Numbered from the stretch's first letter, positions 8,120 to 18,081 are shown. The stretch is 64,000 nt of DNA from CBDAQA01 sp965247815 (GCA_965247815.1 CBDFHW010000012.1:372001-436000), one strand, 5' to 3'. A program made the numbers and translations. The notes: generated by a model not told the origin, from the letters alone.

Positions 8120-11100
8120 TTGAAAATCAAAACTCGGGGACAATTAGGTACCGGCACGCTCGTACCCAGTTCAAAGGTGCGTTTAAAACGCGCAGATCGT
8201 CTGCAGATCGAAACACTAGAGCAACGGGCGCTGCTTTCGGCTTCGGCGCTCGACACCAGCTTTGGCGCAGCAAAGACCGGCAAAGTCACTGCACTGGTCG
8301 AATCCACAAGCGCGGCTAACTACGTCTTGCCACTTTCGACTGGCAGCTATCTCGTGGCCGGCACCGACGGCACCAATGCGATCGTCGAGCGTTACACGTC
8401 CGCCGGTGTCCTGGACACCAGTTTTGCCGGCACCGGTAAAGGAATAGCCAAGGTCCGTTTCACCGCCCCGGCCACCGCCGTCGCGGATCAATTCGAGGCG
8501 ATGGCGTTGCAGAGTGACGGGAAATTAGTCGCCGTCGGCTCCGGGGCCGGCGGGTTCGCGATCGCACGGTTCAATGCCGACGGCTCGCTCGATACGTCCT
8601 TCGGGTCGGCAAAGACTGGAAAGGTCACGACGACCTTTCTCAGCAACGCCAACGGGTTCGCTACGAGCCTTTCGGTCGCGCCGATCACCGGCAAAATCGT
8701 CGTCGCGGGCGTCGCCAAAGGGACCAGCTACACGGATATGGCGCTGGCTCGCTTCAACACCAATGGCACATTGGACACTACGTTCGGCAGTGCAAAGACC
8801 GGGAAACTGACATTCGACTATGCCGGGTTCGACGACAACGCCACAGGCGTCGCCGTCTTCAAAAATGGTAAAATTGTGATGTCCGGAACCGTGACCAATA
8901 AGTCGGGCACGAAAGCGGGCGACACCGACTTTGGCGTGATTCGCTACAACGACAACGGGATGCTTGATACCACGTTCTCGCCCGGCGGTACCGACGGCAG
9001 CGGCATCACCACGGCAGATTTCACGGCGAACACCGCCACAGGCAAGACCAACGATTACGCCTACGCGATGGCCATCACCTGCGGGAACCGCATCACCGTC
9101 GCCGGGGGCGCCAACGTCGCCGCGGCCAACGCGGCCACGCCCAACTACAACTTCGCGATGGTCCGCTTCAAATACGACGGGTCGCTGGATTCGAGTTTCG
9201 GCAACCTTGTCACCGGCAGAACCCGGTCGGGCAAAGTGACCACCGAGCTCGGATCGACAAGTGATTTTGCCCTGGGCATGGCATTCACGCCAATGAACAA
9301 AATCGTCCTGGCCGGGCAGGGGCTGGGGTCGGTGACCAATCCAAACTATGACTTCGCGTTGGCACAGTACAACGCCGACGGGACGCCGGATCTGACGTTT
9401 AATCCTTCAAACACCGCCGGAGTCAAATCGTCGGTCGTGACCAATTTCACGACTACCGCCAAGGTGGGCTCGGACGACGAGGCCAACTCGGTCGCGGTCG
9501 CGAGCAACGGCAAGATCATCGCCGTCGGCAGCAGCGTCGCCAGCGGAAGCACTGTCTCTGACATCGCGATGGCGCGTTATACCGGGACTGCCCCGACCGG
9601 GGATGGTAATGAGCATCTTTGCCAGGGCACGAAAATCAAAGCCGGGACCAGCATCTCAGGCAGCATCGCCAGCGGAACCGACGTCGATTTCTACTCAATC
9701 GATGTTACCGCAGGTCAAACGATCAGCTTCGACCTGAACCAGTCAACGGGGAGCTCGCTCGACTCGTACGTCCGCCTGTTCGATGAAGAAGGCAACCAGC
9801 TTTACTCCAACGACAACGGCGCGTCGGCCAACGAAACGCTCGGTACGTCGTCCTATTTCAGCTACACGTTTTCTGTCGCCGGAACCTATTACATCGGCGT
9901 CAGCGGGGCAGGAAACAGCAGCTATGACCCGGTCACTGAAGATTATTTGGTCAACAGCAGCAGCACCGGTTCCTACTCGGTGGTTTTCACTGACTTGACC
10001 CCAACTTCCGACACCGGAAATTCGAAGACGAGTTCCAAGAGCGTCACTGTCGGTTCGACCGTCTACGAATCGATCAGCACGACCACAGACATCGATATTT
10101 ATTCTTTGACTGTCACAGCTGGCGAAACCATTCAATTCAACGTTGACCTGCCCGGGGGTAGCGGCCTCGATTCCTATCTTCGGCTTTTCAACTCCTCGGG
10201 AACGATGATCGCGTCGAACAACGACGGCGCGGCCGTTGGTGAAAATTTCGGCAAGGCGTCCTATCTTTCCTATACATTCTCAGTGGCCGGAACCTATTAC
10301 ATCGGCATCAGCGGGAACGGAAATATCAGCTATAACGTGGCGACCGGTTCGGGCACCACAACCGGCAGCACCGGAACGTATTCGTTGACGATCTCCAGGA
10401 CGGTCAGCGATATCGGAAACACGATTTCCACCAGTCGGTCGGTCTCAATCGGCACGAGTGTTTCGGATTCAATCGGCATCTCGACCGATGTGGACGTCTA
10501 TTCATTTACAGCCACGGCCGGGCAAACCTATAGCTTTGACATTAATCTAACCTCAGGCAGTTTGCTGGACTCTTATCTTCGCCTGTTCAATTCCGCGGGG
10601 ACGCAAATCGCATTCAACAACGACGGCGCGGGCCCCGGGGAAGCGCTCGGGAAAGCCTCGTATTTAAGCTACACCTTCGCCACCACTGGCACTTACTACC
10701 TGGGTCTATCGGGCAACGGGAACACCGCTTACAACATCACCTCCGGCACCGGCACCACCGCCGGAAGCACCGGTGGATATACCCTGACCACCGCCAACAT
10801 CACACCGACCGGCGACCCCGACGACCAGATCTCCGAAGCCCACTTTATCGCGTCCGGAAGCGTCGCGACCGATTCGATATCCAACTCGACCGACGTGGAC
10901 ATGTACGACGTGAGCGTGGCCGCGAACGTGACGCTTACTTTCACCGTGGCCGATAACGCCAGCTCGCTGACCCCGCTGCTGCGGGTGTTCAACAGCGCGG
11001 GAACGCAACTCGCCACGGCCGGCAGCGGGAACGGTGCAAGCTTATCGTTCACATTTACTACTGCCGGAAATTATTACATTGCCGTCTCCGGGTCTGCGAA

Positions 11101-12415
11101 TAAATCCTATAACGCCGTAACCGGGAACGGCGACGTTGCCGGGAGCACCGGCGGCTACACGTTCACTGTCACGGTCCCGAGCAGCACCGACCCGGACGAC
11201 ACGGTCGCCACCGCACGGACTACGACATTAAATTCGACTGTTTCAGATTCGATCAGCAACAGCACCGATGTGGACGCCTACAAGTTCACTGCCACCGCCG
11301 GCACGCTGATAGGAATCGATGTCGATGTCCCGACATCCTCACAGCTCAATTCCTACATCGAACTTGTGCTACCCAGTGGGCAATATCTGAAATACAACAG
11401 CGGCAGTGCCGCACCGGACGAGGCGGTCAACGGCAAAGACGCCTACCTCGAATACATGATCCAAACCTCGGGCACGTATTACGTATTCGTTTCCAGCAGT
11501 GAGAATGAAAACTACAATACCCTGACCGGGAAAGGCGATGTTCCAGGTTCCTCGGGCGCGTATTCAATAACGCTGACCAACCTGACCACCCAGGACGGCG
11601 ACGACACGATCGATTCGGCTCACGCGATCTCGATCGGTTCCACAACGACTGGATCTATTACTTTTTCCAACGACGTCAACGTTTACAAATTCACCGCGTC
11701 GGCGGGCCAGACGGTCGGCTTTGACATCGATGTCCCTTCGGGCAGCGGCTTGTCGTCGTACATCGAGGTCGCGAACTCGGCCGGGCAGTACATCACCTAT
11801 AACCAATCGGCCGCCGCTCCGGACGAGGTCTATCACCCGAATCAGTCCTACCTCGAATACACGTTTATCACGTCCGGTACCTACTACGTCGCGGTGGCTG
11901 GCGCGACGAACGAGAACTTTGATCTGGTCACTGGCGGAAGCGACTACGCCGGCGCGGGCGGCACCACCGGCGCTTACACGCTGATCGTGACCGACATCGG
12001 CACGCAGGACCCCAACGACCAACTGACAGAAGCGGCCGGCATTTCCACGAACAGCACGATCAACGACAACATCAGCAACGCCAACGACGTCGACCTATTT
12101 AAATTCACCGTCTCGGCCGGCCAGAAAATGAGCTTCAACATCAACCTCCCCGGCGGCGGCTCGCTTTATTCTTACTTGGAGATTTTAAATTCCGCCGGCA
12201 ACTACGTCACCTACAACAGCGGAAGCGCCGCCCCGGGTGAAACGTACGACGGCAAGCAGTCTTACCTTGAATACACATTCACAACGGCCGGTACCTATTA
12301 TGTAGCCGTCTCAACGGCGGCTAATGAGAACTACAACGCCATCACCGGCGGACGGGACGCCGCGGGTGCTGTCGTCCAAAGTGGTAATTACACGTTGATT
12401 GTGAGAACGATTTAA
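8120..12415 (+). CDS. Giant secreted protein with delta-60 repeats and seven PPC domains
   Basis: A 1431-residue protein. The N-terminus has no classical signal peptide but carries LEQRALLS at residues 33-40, a motif found at the N-termini of many large planctomycete surface/extracellular proteins. Residues about 43-480 hold seven copies of the delta-60 repeat (variants of LDTSFGSAKTGKVTT), probably a beta-propeller. Residues about 494-1431 are seven tandem pre-peptidase C-terminal (PPC) beta-sandwich repeats of roughly 134 residues, each with an SxDVDxYxFT core and a conserved SYLEYTFTTAGTYYVAVS-like strand pair. No catalytic domain, dockerin or C-terminal anchor is visible. The start is a TTG at 8120 with GGGAGAA upstream. 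It is likely an adhesin or matrix protein; that role is inferred. Confidence 0.85.
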   Translation: MKIKTRGQLGTGTLVPSSKVRLKRADRLQIETLEQRALLSASALDTSFGAAKTGKVTALVESTSAANYVLPLSTGSYLVAGTDGTNAIVERYTSAGVLDTSFAGTGKGIAKVRFTAPATAVADQFEAMALQSDGKLVAVGSGAGGFAIARFNADGSLDTSFGSAKTGKVTTTFLSNANGFATSLSVAPITGKIVVAGVAKGTSYTDMALARFNTNGTLDTTFGSAKTGKLTFDYAGFDDNATGVAVFKNGKIVMSGTVTNKSGTKAGDTDFGVIRYNDNGMLDTTFSPGGTDGSGITTADFTANTATGKTNDYAYAMAITCGNRITVAGGANVAAANAATPNYNFAMVRFKYDGSLDSSFGNLVTGRTRSGKVTTELGSTSDFALGMAFTPMNKIVLAGQGLGSVTNPNYDFALAQYNADGTPDLTFNPSNTAGVKSSVVTNFTTTAKVGSDDEANSVAVASNGKIIAVGSSVASGSTVSDIAMARYTGTAPTGDGNEHLCQGTKIKAGTSISGSIASGTDVDFYSIDVTAGQTISFDLNQSTGSSLDSYVRLFDEEGNQLYSNDNGASANETLGTSSYFSYTFSVAGTYYIGVSGAGNSSYDPVTEDYLVNSSSTGSYSVVFTDLTPTSDTGNSKTSSKSVTVGSTVYESISTTTDIDIYSLTVTAGETIQFNVDLPGGSGLDSYLRLFNSSGTMIASNNDGAAVGENFGKASYLSYTFSVAGTYYIGISGNGNISYNVATGSGTTTGSTGTYSLTISRTVSDIGNTISTSRSVSIGTSVSDSIGISTDVDVYSFTATAGQTYSFDINLTSGSLLDSYLRLFNSAGTQIAFNNDGAGPGEALGKASYLSYTFATTGTYYLGLSGNGNTAYNITSGTGTTAGSTGGYTLTTANITPTGDPDDQISEAHFIASGSVATDSISNSTDVDMYDVSVAANVTLTFTVADNASSLTPLLRVFNSAGTQLATAGSGNGASLSFTFTTAGNYYIAVSGSANKSYNAVTGNGDVAGSTGGYTFTVTVPSSTDPDDTVATARTTTLNSTVSDSISNSTDVDAYKFTATAGTLIGIDVDVPTSSQLNSYIELVLPSGQYLKYNSGSAAPDEAVNGKDAYLEYMIQTSGTYYVFVSSSENENYNTLTGKGDVPGSSGAYSITLTNLTTQDGDDTIDSAHAISIGSTTTGSITFSNDVNVYKFTASAGQTVGFDIDVPSGSGLSSYIEVANSAGQYITYNQSAAAPDEVYHPNQSYLEYTFITSGTYYVAVAGATNENFDLVTGGSDYAGAGGTTGAYTLIVTDIGTQDPNDQLTEAAGISTNSTINDNISNANDVDLFKFTVSAGQKMSFNINLPGGGSLYSYLEILNSAGNYVTYNSGSAAPGETYDGKQSYLEYTFTTAGTYYVAVSTAANENYNAITGGRDAAGAVVQSGNYTLIVRTI

Positions 12416-12463
12416 GCGGCCACTGCGAACGCCGGCCGCGTAAGGAAACGCGGAGTGGGGTAA

Positions 12464-12536
12464 TGGGCGATGAGGGATTCGAACCCCCGACTCCCTCGGT
12501 GTAAGCGAGGTACTCTAGCCGCTGAGTTAATCGCCC
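12464..12536 (-). tRNA. tRNA-Val (anticodon TAC)
   Basis: A full cloverleaf folds on the minus strand: acceptor GGGCGAT/ATCGCCC, D-arm ACTC-AGCGGCTA-GAGT, anticodon arm CCTCG-CTTACAC-CGAGG with anticodon TAC, five-base variable loop GAGTC, and T-arm loop TTCGAAT. The total is 73 nt including discriminator A. The CCA end is not encoded. Confidence 0.96.
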
Positions 12537-12611
12537 GGGCCGGCCGGGGTGGCTCTTCTGTTTAGAAGTCTAGCGGCAACCGCGTCGTTCATCAAACCTT
12601 GAACTATCGGG

Positions 12612-14186
12612 TTACTCGGCGTGGGCGCTTATGGCGGGTGGGAGCAGCACTTGGGCCCGGTCGTCCTGGTAGGCCGACGTCCAACCCAATTGCATCAGCG
12701 TCGAACGAAAGCTGCTTTTGCCGGCGGGTACGATCGCGACGTCGGCTTTGGTGGCGGCTAAAAACTTCGCCCATTGCTGGTCGGTCCCCAGATAGGTCGC
12801 CTGCCATAAGGCGGCCGGGAAGACCTGTGTTCGGCCGTCGAGCAGCACCTGGTACTGATCGCCGAGCCGCCATTCGAGGTATCCGCCCCAGGAGAATTCG
12901 TTGATCAGCCGGCCGTTGGACCGGGGCAGCTGGTGTTCGACGAAGTCGGCGGCGGCGCACGGATAGCCGGGCGTGTCGGGGCCGTGTCGGTTGACCCAGC
13001 CGGACATGGTCATTGATGGGGTTGGGAACGCCGAGACGACCCGGCAAATGCCTGCCCCGGTGACGACCGCCAGAAGACCCGCGATGGCCGGCTTGGCGAG
13101 CAGTCGATCCTTCAAGCCCGGCAACGTGACCGCGAGCGCGGGGCTCATCGCCAGCGCAAAAAGCGGCGCAAATCTACCGAGTTTAAACAACAGCAGCGTT
13201 CCGCCCAGCACGCAGATCAATTGACCCGATCGCAGGCGTCGGTGGTTAACGGCGACGCAGCCGAGCATGCCCAGCAGAAGGATCGCGGAAACGAAACCAA
13301 ACCGCCCGCGGGCGAAAGACTGCATCTCGGCAATGACCGGGCCGGTGACCATTTTGTCCTGCGCGGAATAGAAGACGGCAGTACGAACCGCACCGGGCAG
13401 CATCGGCGTGCAGAGGCAGGCGATCGTGACGCCGAAGGATAAAAATCCGTACCGATTCGAGCTTTTGCCGACGGGTGACCGCTGTTCGATCATCGACCCG
13501 ACGCCGAGCGCGAACACCGCGACCGGGACAAAAATGCTGAACAGGTGGATGTTGGTCAGCAGAATCGTCAGCGGAACGATCAACCAGACCGCGCGGGACT
13601 TTTCGGCAAGCCGGCGGTCGCGGAGCAGCAGCCAGGCGATGGTGAACAGCAGGACCAGCCCCGCAGTGACGGGCCGAAAACTGAGATAAGGCAAGGTCAT
13701 GAATAGTCCCCCGGCCGTCGCGACGCCAGAGGCCAGGTACCGCTCGGAAAAGCGGTTTTTTGTGTTGACTGACTGTGCGAGCGAGCTGTCGACGGCGATC
13801 TTTTCAGTCGTCGGCGAGCGGGTTCGCTGGGTCTCCCGGCAACACATGGCCAGGAGCACCGCGAGCGCCCCCTGCAGGGCTGCCGTCAGCGCGACAGCGG
13901 AGCGATACCCGCCGTGGTCCCAGATCGTTTTCATTCCCAGTTCCGCGAGCCAGGAATACGGGGTCCACGGCTGCTTGCTCGAGGCGAACGAAAAGTCGTC
14001 GACCAGTGGCCCGATCCCGTCACGATGCAGCTGGCTCGCAACCCGCAGGTGCCAGAAACAGTCCGGGTCCAGGGTATCGAAGAGCACCGGCTTGGCCGCC
14101 GCGAACACCGCCAGGACCGAAATCAGCAGGTAAAACCCGACCCGGCCGGAGGAAAATCTTGACGTGGATGATCGACAGAGTTGCAC
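12612..14186 (-). CDS. Polytopic membrane protein, GT-C glycosyltransferase-like
   Basis: A 524-residue protein with about ten hydrophobic segments. Near the N-terminus the loop DPDCFWHLRVASQL follows the first membrane helix, the place where GT-C mannosyltransferase-like enzymes carry their acidic catalytic residue. After the last helices, a soluble tail contains NEFSWGGYLEWRLG and LLDGRTQVF, a signature I associate with uncharacterised planctomycete and Bacteroidetes membrane proteins. I cannot assign a donor or acceptor. The start is a GTG at 14186 with a weak ribosome site. It ends next to tRNA-Val and is divergent from the gene at 14666. Confidence 0.6.
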   Translation of the reverse strand: MQLCRSSTSRFSSGRVGFYLLISVLAVFAAAKPVLFDTLDPDCFWHLRVASQLHRDGIGPLVDDFSFASSKQPWTPYSWLAELGMKTIWDHGGYRSAVALTAALQGALAVLLAMCCRETQRTRSPTTEKIAVDSSLAQSVNTKNRFSERYLASGVATAGGLFMTLPYLSFRPVTAGLVLLFTIAWLLLRDRRLAEKSRAVWLIVPLTILLTNIHLFSIFVPVAVFALGVGSMIEQRSPVGKSSNRYGFLSFGVTIACLCTPMLPGAVRTAVFYSAQDKMVTGPVIAEMQSFARGRFGFVSAILLLGMLGCVAVNHRRLRSGQLICVLGGTLLLFKLGRFAPLFALAMSPALAVTLPGLKDRLLAKPAIAGLLAVVTGAGICRVVSAFPTPSMTMSGWVNRHGPDTPGYPCAAADFVEHQLPRSNGRLINEFSWGGYLEWRLGDQYQVLLDGRTQVFPAALWQATYLGTDQQWAKFLAATKADVAIVPAGKSSFRSTLMQLGWTSAYQDDRAQVLLPPAISAHAE

Positions 14187-14665
14187 CGTCTAATGTCGGC
14201 GATTCGGGCCGTCCGAACGGACGTCGCCTGCCACGGCCGGCGTTGTGTTTTTTATCAGACGGTTCGACCACATTCGTGAATGCAAAAAGCTTATGAATGG
14301 AAGCATTGCAGCCGCAGGTCACGAAAAATCGAAGAGAACAGGAGACTAATAAAATCAATTTCGCGGAGGTCACCCGGCGAGCGCAAAAAAATGCCGCACG
14401 GGGTGAAGAGGGAGGGGGGGACCCTCTTCGGGGTATGCCCGTGGCGGCAGGGGAAATGTACAGAACGAGCTTGACGATGCAACCGCCGGCTAAAAAATAT
14501 TTTGTTGGAACAGGTAAGTTCACGCGGCCGGTAACAAACTGTGCCCCGCACTGGCTCAGGGGACATTGGTTGCCGTGGTGCGGCCGACCCTTATAATCCC
14601 CGCCGCGATGGACCGCCGGTGCAATGGCGGTGTGTGTCTTGTCGGTCGGAAGGAGCTTACCCCTC
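14187..14665. other. 479-bp divergent intergenic region containing a long hairpin
   Basis: This region separates two divergent membrane-protein genes and should hold both promoters. It is more AT-rich than its surroundings in places (14280-14390 and 14490-14520). It contains an imperfect long hairpin at 14392-14449, listed separately. Short open frames cross it on both strands but none has a domain or ribosome site. It does not match tmRNA, SRP RNA or RNase P RNA core motifs that I looked for. Confidence 0.5.
14392..14449. other. Long imperfect hairpin, possible RNA element
   Basis: TGCCGCACGGGG..GAAGAGGG (14392-14412) pairs with CCCTCTTCGGGG..CCCGTGGCGGCA (14422-14449) across a G-rich loop. 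There are about 18 pairs with one bulge and a small internal asymmetry. There is no T-run on either side, so it is a poor terminator. It could be a small RNA or leader structure for the gene at 14666. Confidence 0.4.
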
Positions 14666-16405
14666 ATGGCGGATGAACCGCTTACGATTCGTGGCGTCAA
14701 CTGGCGCGAGACCTTTCCGTTCACCAACCTGTTCCGGGCGTTCCGCATCGCGATTCACCCGTCGAAGCTCGTTCTCGCGCTGGTCGCGCTGATTCTTCTC
14801 TTTGTCGGCGGGCAACTGCTCGATCTGGTCTGGCCCGTCCAGGGGCGCGCGGTCCCGGGCGAGGTCGCGATGTACGACCAGTTCTCCGGCCACGCGATGC
14901 CGGGCGAGAAGTTCGTCGACGGGCGATCGGCCGTGCGTGAGAAGATCGAGTCGGTCTACGCGCAGGATCTGCTGCGGTACAAGATCGAGCCGAACGCAGA
15001 CGCCGCCGCCCGCGCCGCCCACGATGCTGCCGACCTGGGTCAATTAAAGTCCCGGATCCAGGCGATCCGCGATCAGGCCGTCGCCTCCGCCAAGTCGGCC
15101 CGCGACACCGCCGTCGCGAACGCCGACAAGACAAAATCGCCCGCCACCGACGAGCTCCGTCGCACGGGCGACGAGACTTATAAATCAGCGGTTCGCGAGG
15201 CTTACGCGGCTGCCACGGCCGAGTACCGTCGGGACACACGGATCAAAAACCAAGGCCTGTTCGACGCGTTTTTCGAATACGAATCGAATCAGGTCAGCAA
15301 CGTCATTCACGGCATCCGCGGTTGGAACTGGTTCGGCGAAGATCAAGCCATGCCGATCGCAGCGGGCGACGGCGTTCTGGACCTGCGCGCCTCGATCGAG
15401 GCACTTTCGTCCGGCGGGTCGACCGCCGGGGTGGTGCAGTCGATGCTGCGGTTTTCCACCGTCGGGCCGATCTGGCTCCTAACTCAGCACCCGATTTACT
15501 TCCTCGCGTTCGGCATCCTGTTCCTTGCGCTTTGGTCGGTCTTCGGCGGGGCAATCAGCCGAATCGCCGCGGTGCACGTTGCGCGGGACGAAAAGCTCAG
15601 CATCCGCTCGGCACTGGTTTTTTCGGGCGGGAAGTTTCTGAGCTTTCTGTTCGCCCCGATCATTCCGTTGCTCATCGTGACGGCGGTCGGGTTGCTGGTC
15701 AGCCTTGGCGCGTTGCTCGGAAATGTGCCGTATTTCGGACCGATCCTGGTCGGGCTCGTCTTCGTAGTCGTCCTCGCGGCCGGGTTCGTCATGGCGCTGG
15801 TGCTGCTCGGGTTGGTCGGCGGTTTCAACCTGATGTACCCGACGATTGCCGTCGAGGGCTCCGACAGTTTCGACGCCATCAGCCGAAGCTTCAGCTACCT
15901 CTACGCCCGGCCCTGGCGGCTCGGGTTTTACACGCTGGTTTCCCTCATCTACGGCGCGATCACTTATCTTTTCGTACGCCTGTTCATCTACCTGATGCTG
16001 GTCTTGGCCCACCGGGCGGTCGGCGCGGGAATCTTCACCTCGGCCGATTCGACCGCCCCGCTCTGGACCAGCCTGTGGCCCAGCCCGAGCACGGCCGGCC
16101 GGCTAACCTACGACATCGATTCGCTGGGCCTGACGTTCTCGCAGGAGATCGGTGCCCGACTGATCTGGCTCTGGGTGCACGGCGTGATCGCGATCCTGGG
16201 CGCGTTCGCTATCAGCTTCTACTTCTCGTCCAACACGATTATCTATTACCTGATGCGCCGTGAGGTGGATGCCACTGATTTGGACGACGTCTACCTGGAC
16301 CAGCTCGACGACGAGTTCGCGGACCCCGCCACCCCGCCTCCGGCACCGGGCAGCACCGACGCGATCGTCTCAGCCGCCGGTGAGGTTACGCCCCCGACAC
16401 CATAG
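14666..16405 (+). CDS. Polytopic membrane protein of unknown function
   Basis: A 579-residue protein. One membrane helix lies at about residues 28-48, followed by an Ala/Lys/Asp-rich, probably coiled-coil, exported or cytoplasmic region (about 60-210) rich in charged residues. Then come roughly five more membrane helices between residues 280 and 535, with a conserved-looking segment ISRIAAVHVARDEKLS and a MYPTIAVEGSDSFDAISRSF stretch. The C-terminus is acidic (DLDDVYLDQLDDEF). I do not recognise the family, although the serial helices with an SFDAISR loop resemble bacterial glycerophosphodiester/YesL-like membrane proteins only weakly. The ATG at 14666 follows AAGGAGC; a longer version starting at 14624 is less likely. 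Confidence 0.7.
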   Translation: MADEPLTIRGVNWRETFPFTNLFRAFRIAIHPSKLVLALVALILLFVGGQLLDLVWPVQGRAVPGEVAMYDQFSGHAMPGEKFVDGRSAVREKIESVYAQDLLRYKIEPNADAAARAAHDAADLGQLKSRIQAIRDQAVASAKSARDTAVANADKTKSPATDELRRTGDETYKSAVREAYAAATAEYRRDTRIKNQGLFDAFFEYESNQVSNVIHGIRGWNWFGEDQAMPIAAGDGVLDLRASIEALSSGGSTAGVVQSMLRFSTVGPIWLLTQHPIYFLAFGILFLALWSVFGGAISRIAAVHVARDEKLSIRSALVFSGGKFLSFLFAPIIPLLIVTAVGLLVSLGALLGNVPYFGPILVGLVFVVVLAAGFVMALVLLGLVGGFNLMYPTIAVEGSDSFDAISRSFSYLYARPWRLGFYTLVSLIYGAITYLFVRLFIYLMLVLAHRAVGAGIFTSADSTAPLWTSLWPSPSTAGRLTYDIDSLGLTFSQEIGARLIWLWVHGVIAILGAFAISFYFSSNTIIYYLMRREVDATDLDDVYLDQLDDEFADPATPPPAPGSTDAIVSAAGEVTPPTP

Positions 16406-16456
16406 TCCGCCTTTCTTATGAAACGCCCGAACATCCTGCGGGGAGATCTATAAGAA

Positions 16457-16488
16457 CCGAGGCCGGGAAAGGCCGCGGATTGAACGGG
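16457..16488. repeat. Short palindromic intergenic repeat, copy 1
   Basis: CCGAGGCCGGGAAAGGCCGC followed by GGATTGAACGGG. The core is an imperfect palindrome (CCGAGGCC against GGCCGCGG). A close copy lies at 20376-20402, also between genes. Confidence 0.45.
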
Positions 16489-16609
16489 CAGGGGCTTCGT
16501 ACGAACGTGTGGAAATGAATTGTAATTTGTATCAGCGCGTTTAGTTTATGATTCAGCTTTGGGCAATAACGCAACTCGGTCGGCGACGCTGATGATGACG
16601 TGATACCAA

Positions 16610-16650
16610 AACAAGAGCGGCGTGTGACTCCGTCACACGCCGCTCTTGTT
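16610..16650. terminator. Perfect 19-bp hairpin between convergent genes
   Basis: AACAAGAGCGGCGTGTGAC at 16610-16628 is perfectly complemented by GTCACACGCCGCTCTTGTT at 16632-16650, with a three-base loop. It lies 22 nt past the stop of the minus-strand SH3 gene and about 205 nt past the plus-strand stop at 16405, so it can end transcripts from both sides. The T-run is short on both strands. Confidence 0.85.
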
Positions 16651-16671
16651 TATCGATCAAATAGCGTCGGT

Positions 16672-18081
16672 TCAGTTACCGGTGGGCAGGCTCGCGGTCG
16701 CGGCCTTTGGCAGCAGCGACGGCGGGATGATCCCGGCGCTGACGGTGGTGTTCACCTTCGCCTGGTCGACCTGCTCGGCGTCGGTAGGGGTGATCATCTT
16801 CAGGCTCAGGTTCGTGTCCTCGGTCACGTCACCTTTGACCCCAATAAACTGATTCAACATGCCGGCATATTTGGAATCGTTCGAACGAACGTAGACCAGC
16901 GTGCGGCCTGTTCCCGGGTCGGTCAGACGGTACATCGTCGTGCCCGACTGCTGAAGACTGCTCGTCCGCAGGGTGCCCAGTGCGGCGAACATCATCACTT
17001 GCTGATCCTTGATCCGCTGGCTGAGTTCATCCTGTTCGGCCCGAAGCGAGACCTGCCGGGCCTTGGCCTCGCTGGCGAGCTTCAGGGCCGACGTGTACTG
17101 CTCGCGGGCATCGGACCGCAGTTTCAGAGTCGAGACCCGCATGTCGGTGATCTTTTTCATCGACAACGGCAAGGTCGAATCAGCCGACAGCGCGGTGTAC
17201 TTTTTCAACAGGCTCGCGACCGGCTGCTGATTCAACGGCAGGCTGGACGCGTCCAGAAATGCGGCCTCGGCGGCGTCGAACTTGGCCTCGGCGGTCAGCT
17301 CTGCGGGCTGGGTCGCGGGGGCCACGGCAACTGGCTGCGTGGACGGCGCGGGGACCGCAGCGACCTCGCTCGGCTTGGTCGTCGGCTGGGCGTCCGGCGG
17401 AATCACATTACCCGCAGGGACCGGAGCGCCACCGGCGGGCGGCGCGACCACTACGTTGTTCGCCGGAGTGTTATTTGCGGGAACCGGGTTGCTTGCGATC
17501 GGGTCGCGGACCTTTTCGACCGGCACCGGGGGAACCGCCGGGACTTCCTGCGGGGCCGGATCTACGAAGCTCTTCTTGATGTACAGATAAGCCCCGGCCG
17601 GCGGAGCGATTTTGAAATATTCGTCCTGTTCACCGACGATTTTTACGTCCTCGCCCTGTTCCAGGCTGGTCTGCACGGTGGTCTTCAGGCCGTTCAATAT
17701 GCTACCCGCGCGGACGTTCAGGTCGGCCTTTGTGACCCGGCCGACGGTGCCGTCGCCACGCTTCTCGACGTATGCCTTGGCCACGTACGAGTACGACCCT
17801 TCCGGCGGGAGGATCTTCAACCAGTCGCTTCGGGTGGCGACGGCGGTGACCTTGGCGCCTTTGGTCAGTTTGGTGGTGGCATAGTAAACGTCGCTCGGAC
17901 CGGAGCGGACGTAAACGTTGTCGTCGTTCAGCAGTCCGACGAACGGCTGCGACCCGTCCGCAGCCACGGCCGCGGCCGCGGGGGCGGCAGTCGCGATCGA
18001 GGGGGACAACACAGAAGAGCCGATGACGACAGAAGCAACCGCGCTGGCGAGCAATCGAAGCGTTGTATGACGGGCGATCAT
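16672..18081 (-). CDS. Exported protein with two bacterial SH3 domains
   Basis: A 469-residue protein. Residues 1-33 form a signal peptide (hydrophobic core LLASAVASVVIGSSVL, then ATAAPAAA). Two SH3b domains follow: about 48-105 (VYVRSGPSDVYYATTKLTKG) and 113-173 (LNVRAGSILNGLKTTVQTSL). SH3b domains commonly bind peptidoglycan or mediate protein contacts in the cell envelope. A Pro/Ala/Val-rich linker spans about 174-270, and a charged helical, probably coiled-coil, region follows (about 335-400). The ATG at 18081 follows GGAGGTGCGACC, a strong ribosome site. No enzymatic domain is present. It is probably an envelope scaffold or sensor; that is inference. Confidence 0.75.
   Translation of the reverse strand: MIARHTTLRLLASAVASVVIGSSVLSPSIATAAPAAAAVAADGSQPFVGLLNDDNVYVRSGPSDVYYATTKLTKGAKVTAVATRSDWLKILPPEGSYSYVAKAYVEKRGDGTVGRVTKADLNVRAGSILNGLKTTVQTSLEQGEDVKIVGEQDEYFKIAPPAGAYLYIKKSFVDPAPQEVPAVPPVPVEKVRDPIASNPVPANNTPANNVVVAPPAGGAPVPAGNVIPPDAQPTTKPSEVAAVPAPSTQPVAVAPATQPAELTAEAKFDAAEAAFLDASSLPLNQQPVASLLKKYTALSADSTLPLSMKKITDMRVSTLKLRSDAREQYTSALKLASEAKARQVSLRAEQDELSQRIKDQQVMMFAALGTLRTSSLQQSGTTMYRLTDPGTGRTLVYVRSNDSKYAGMLNQFIGVKGDVTEDTNLSLKMITPTDAEQVDQAKVNTTVSAGIIPPSLLPKAATASLPTGN

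Noticed and set aside
9600..12415. Regular repeats suggesting a CRISPR-like or satellite array
   Set aside because: The periodicity is about 400 bp and is protein-level (PPC domains). DNA copies are too diverged for a CRISPR array and there are no short identical repeats.
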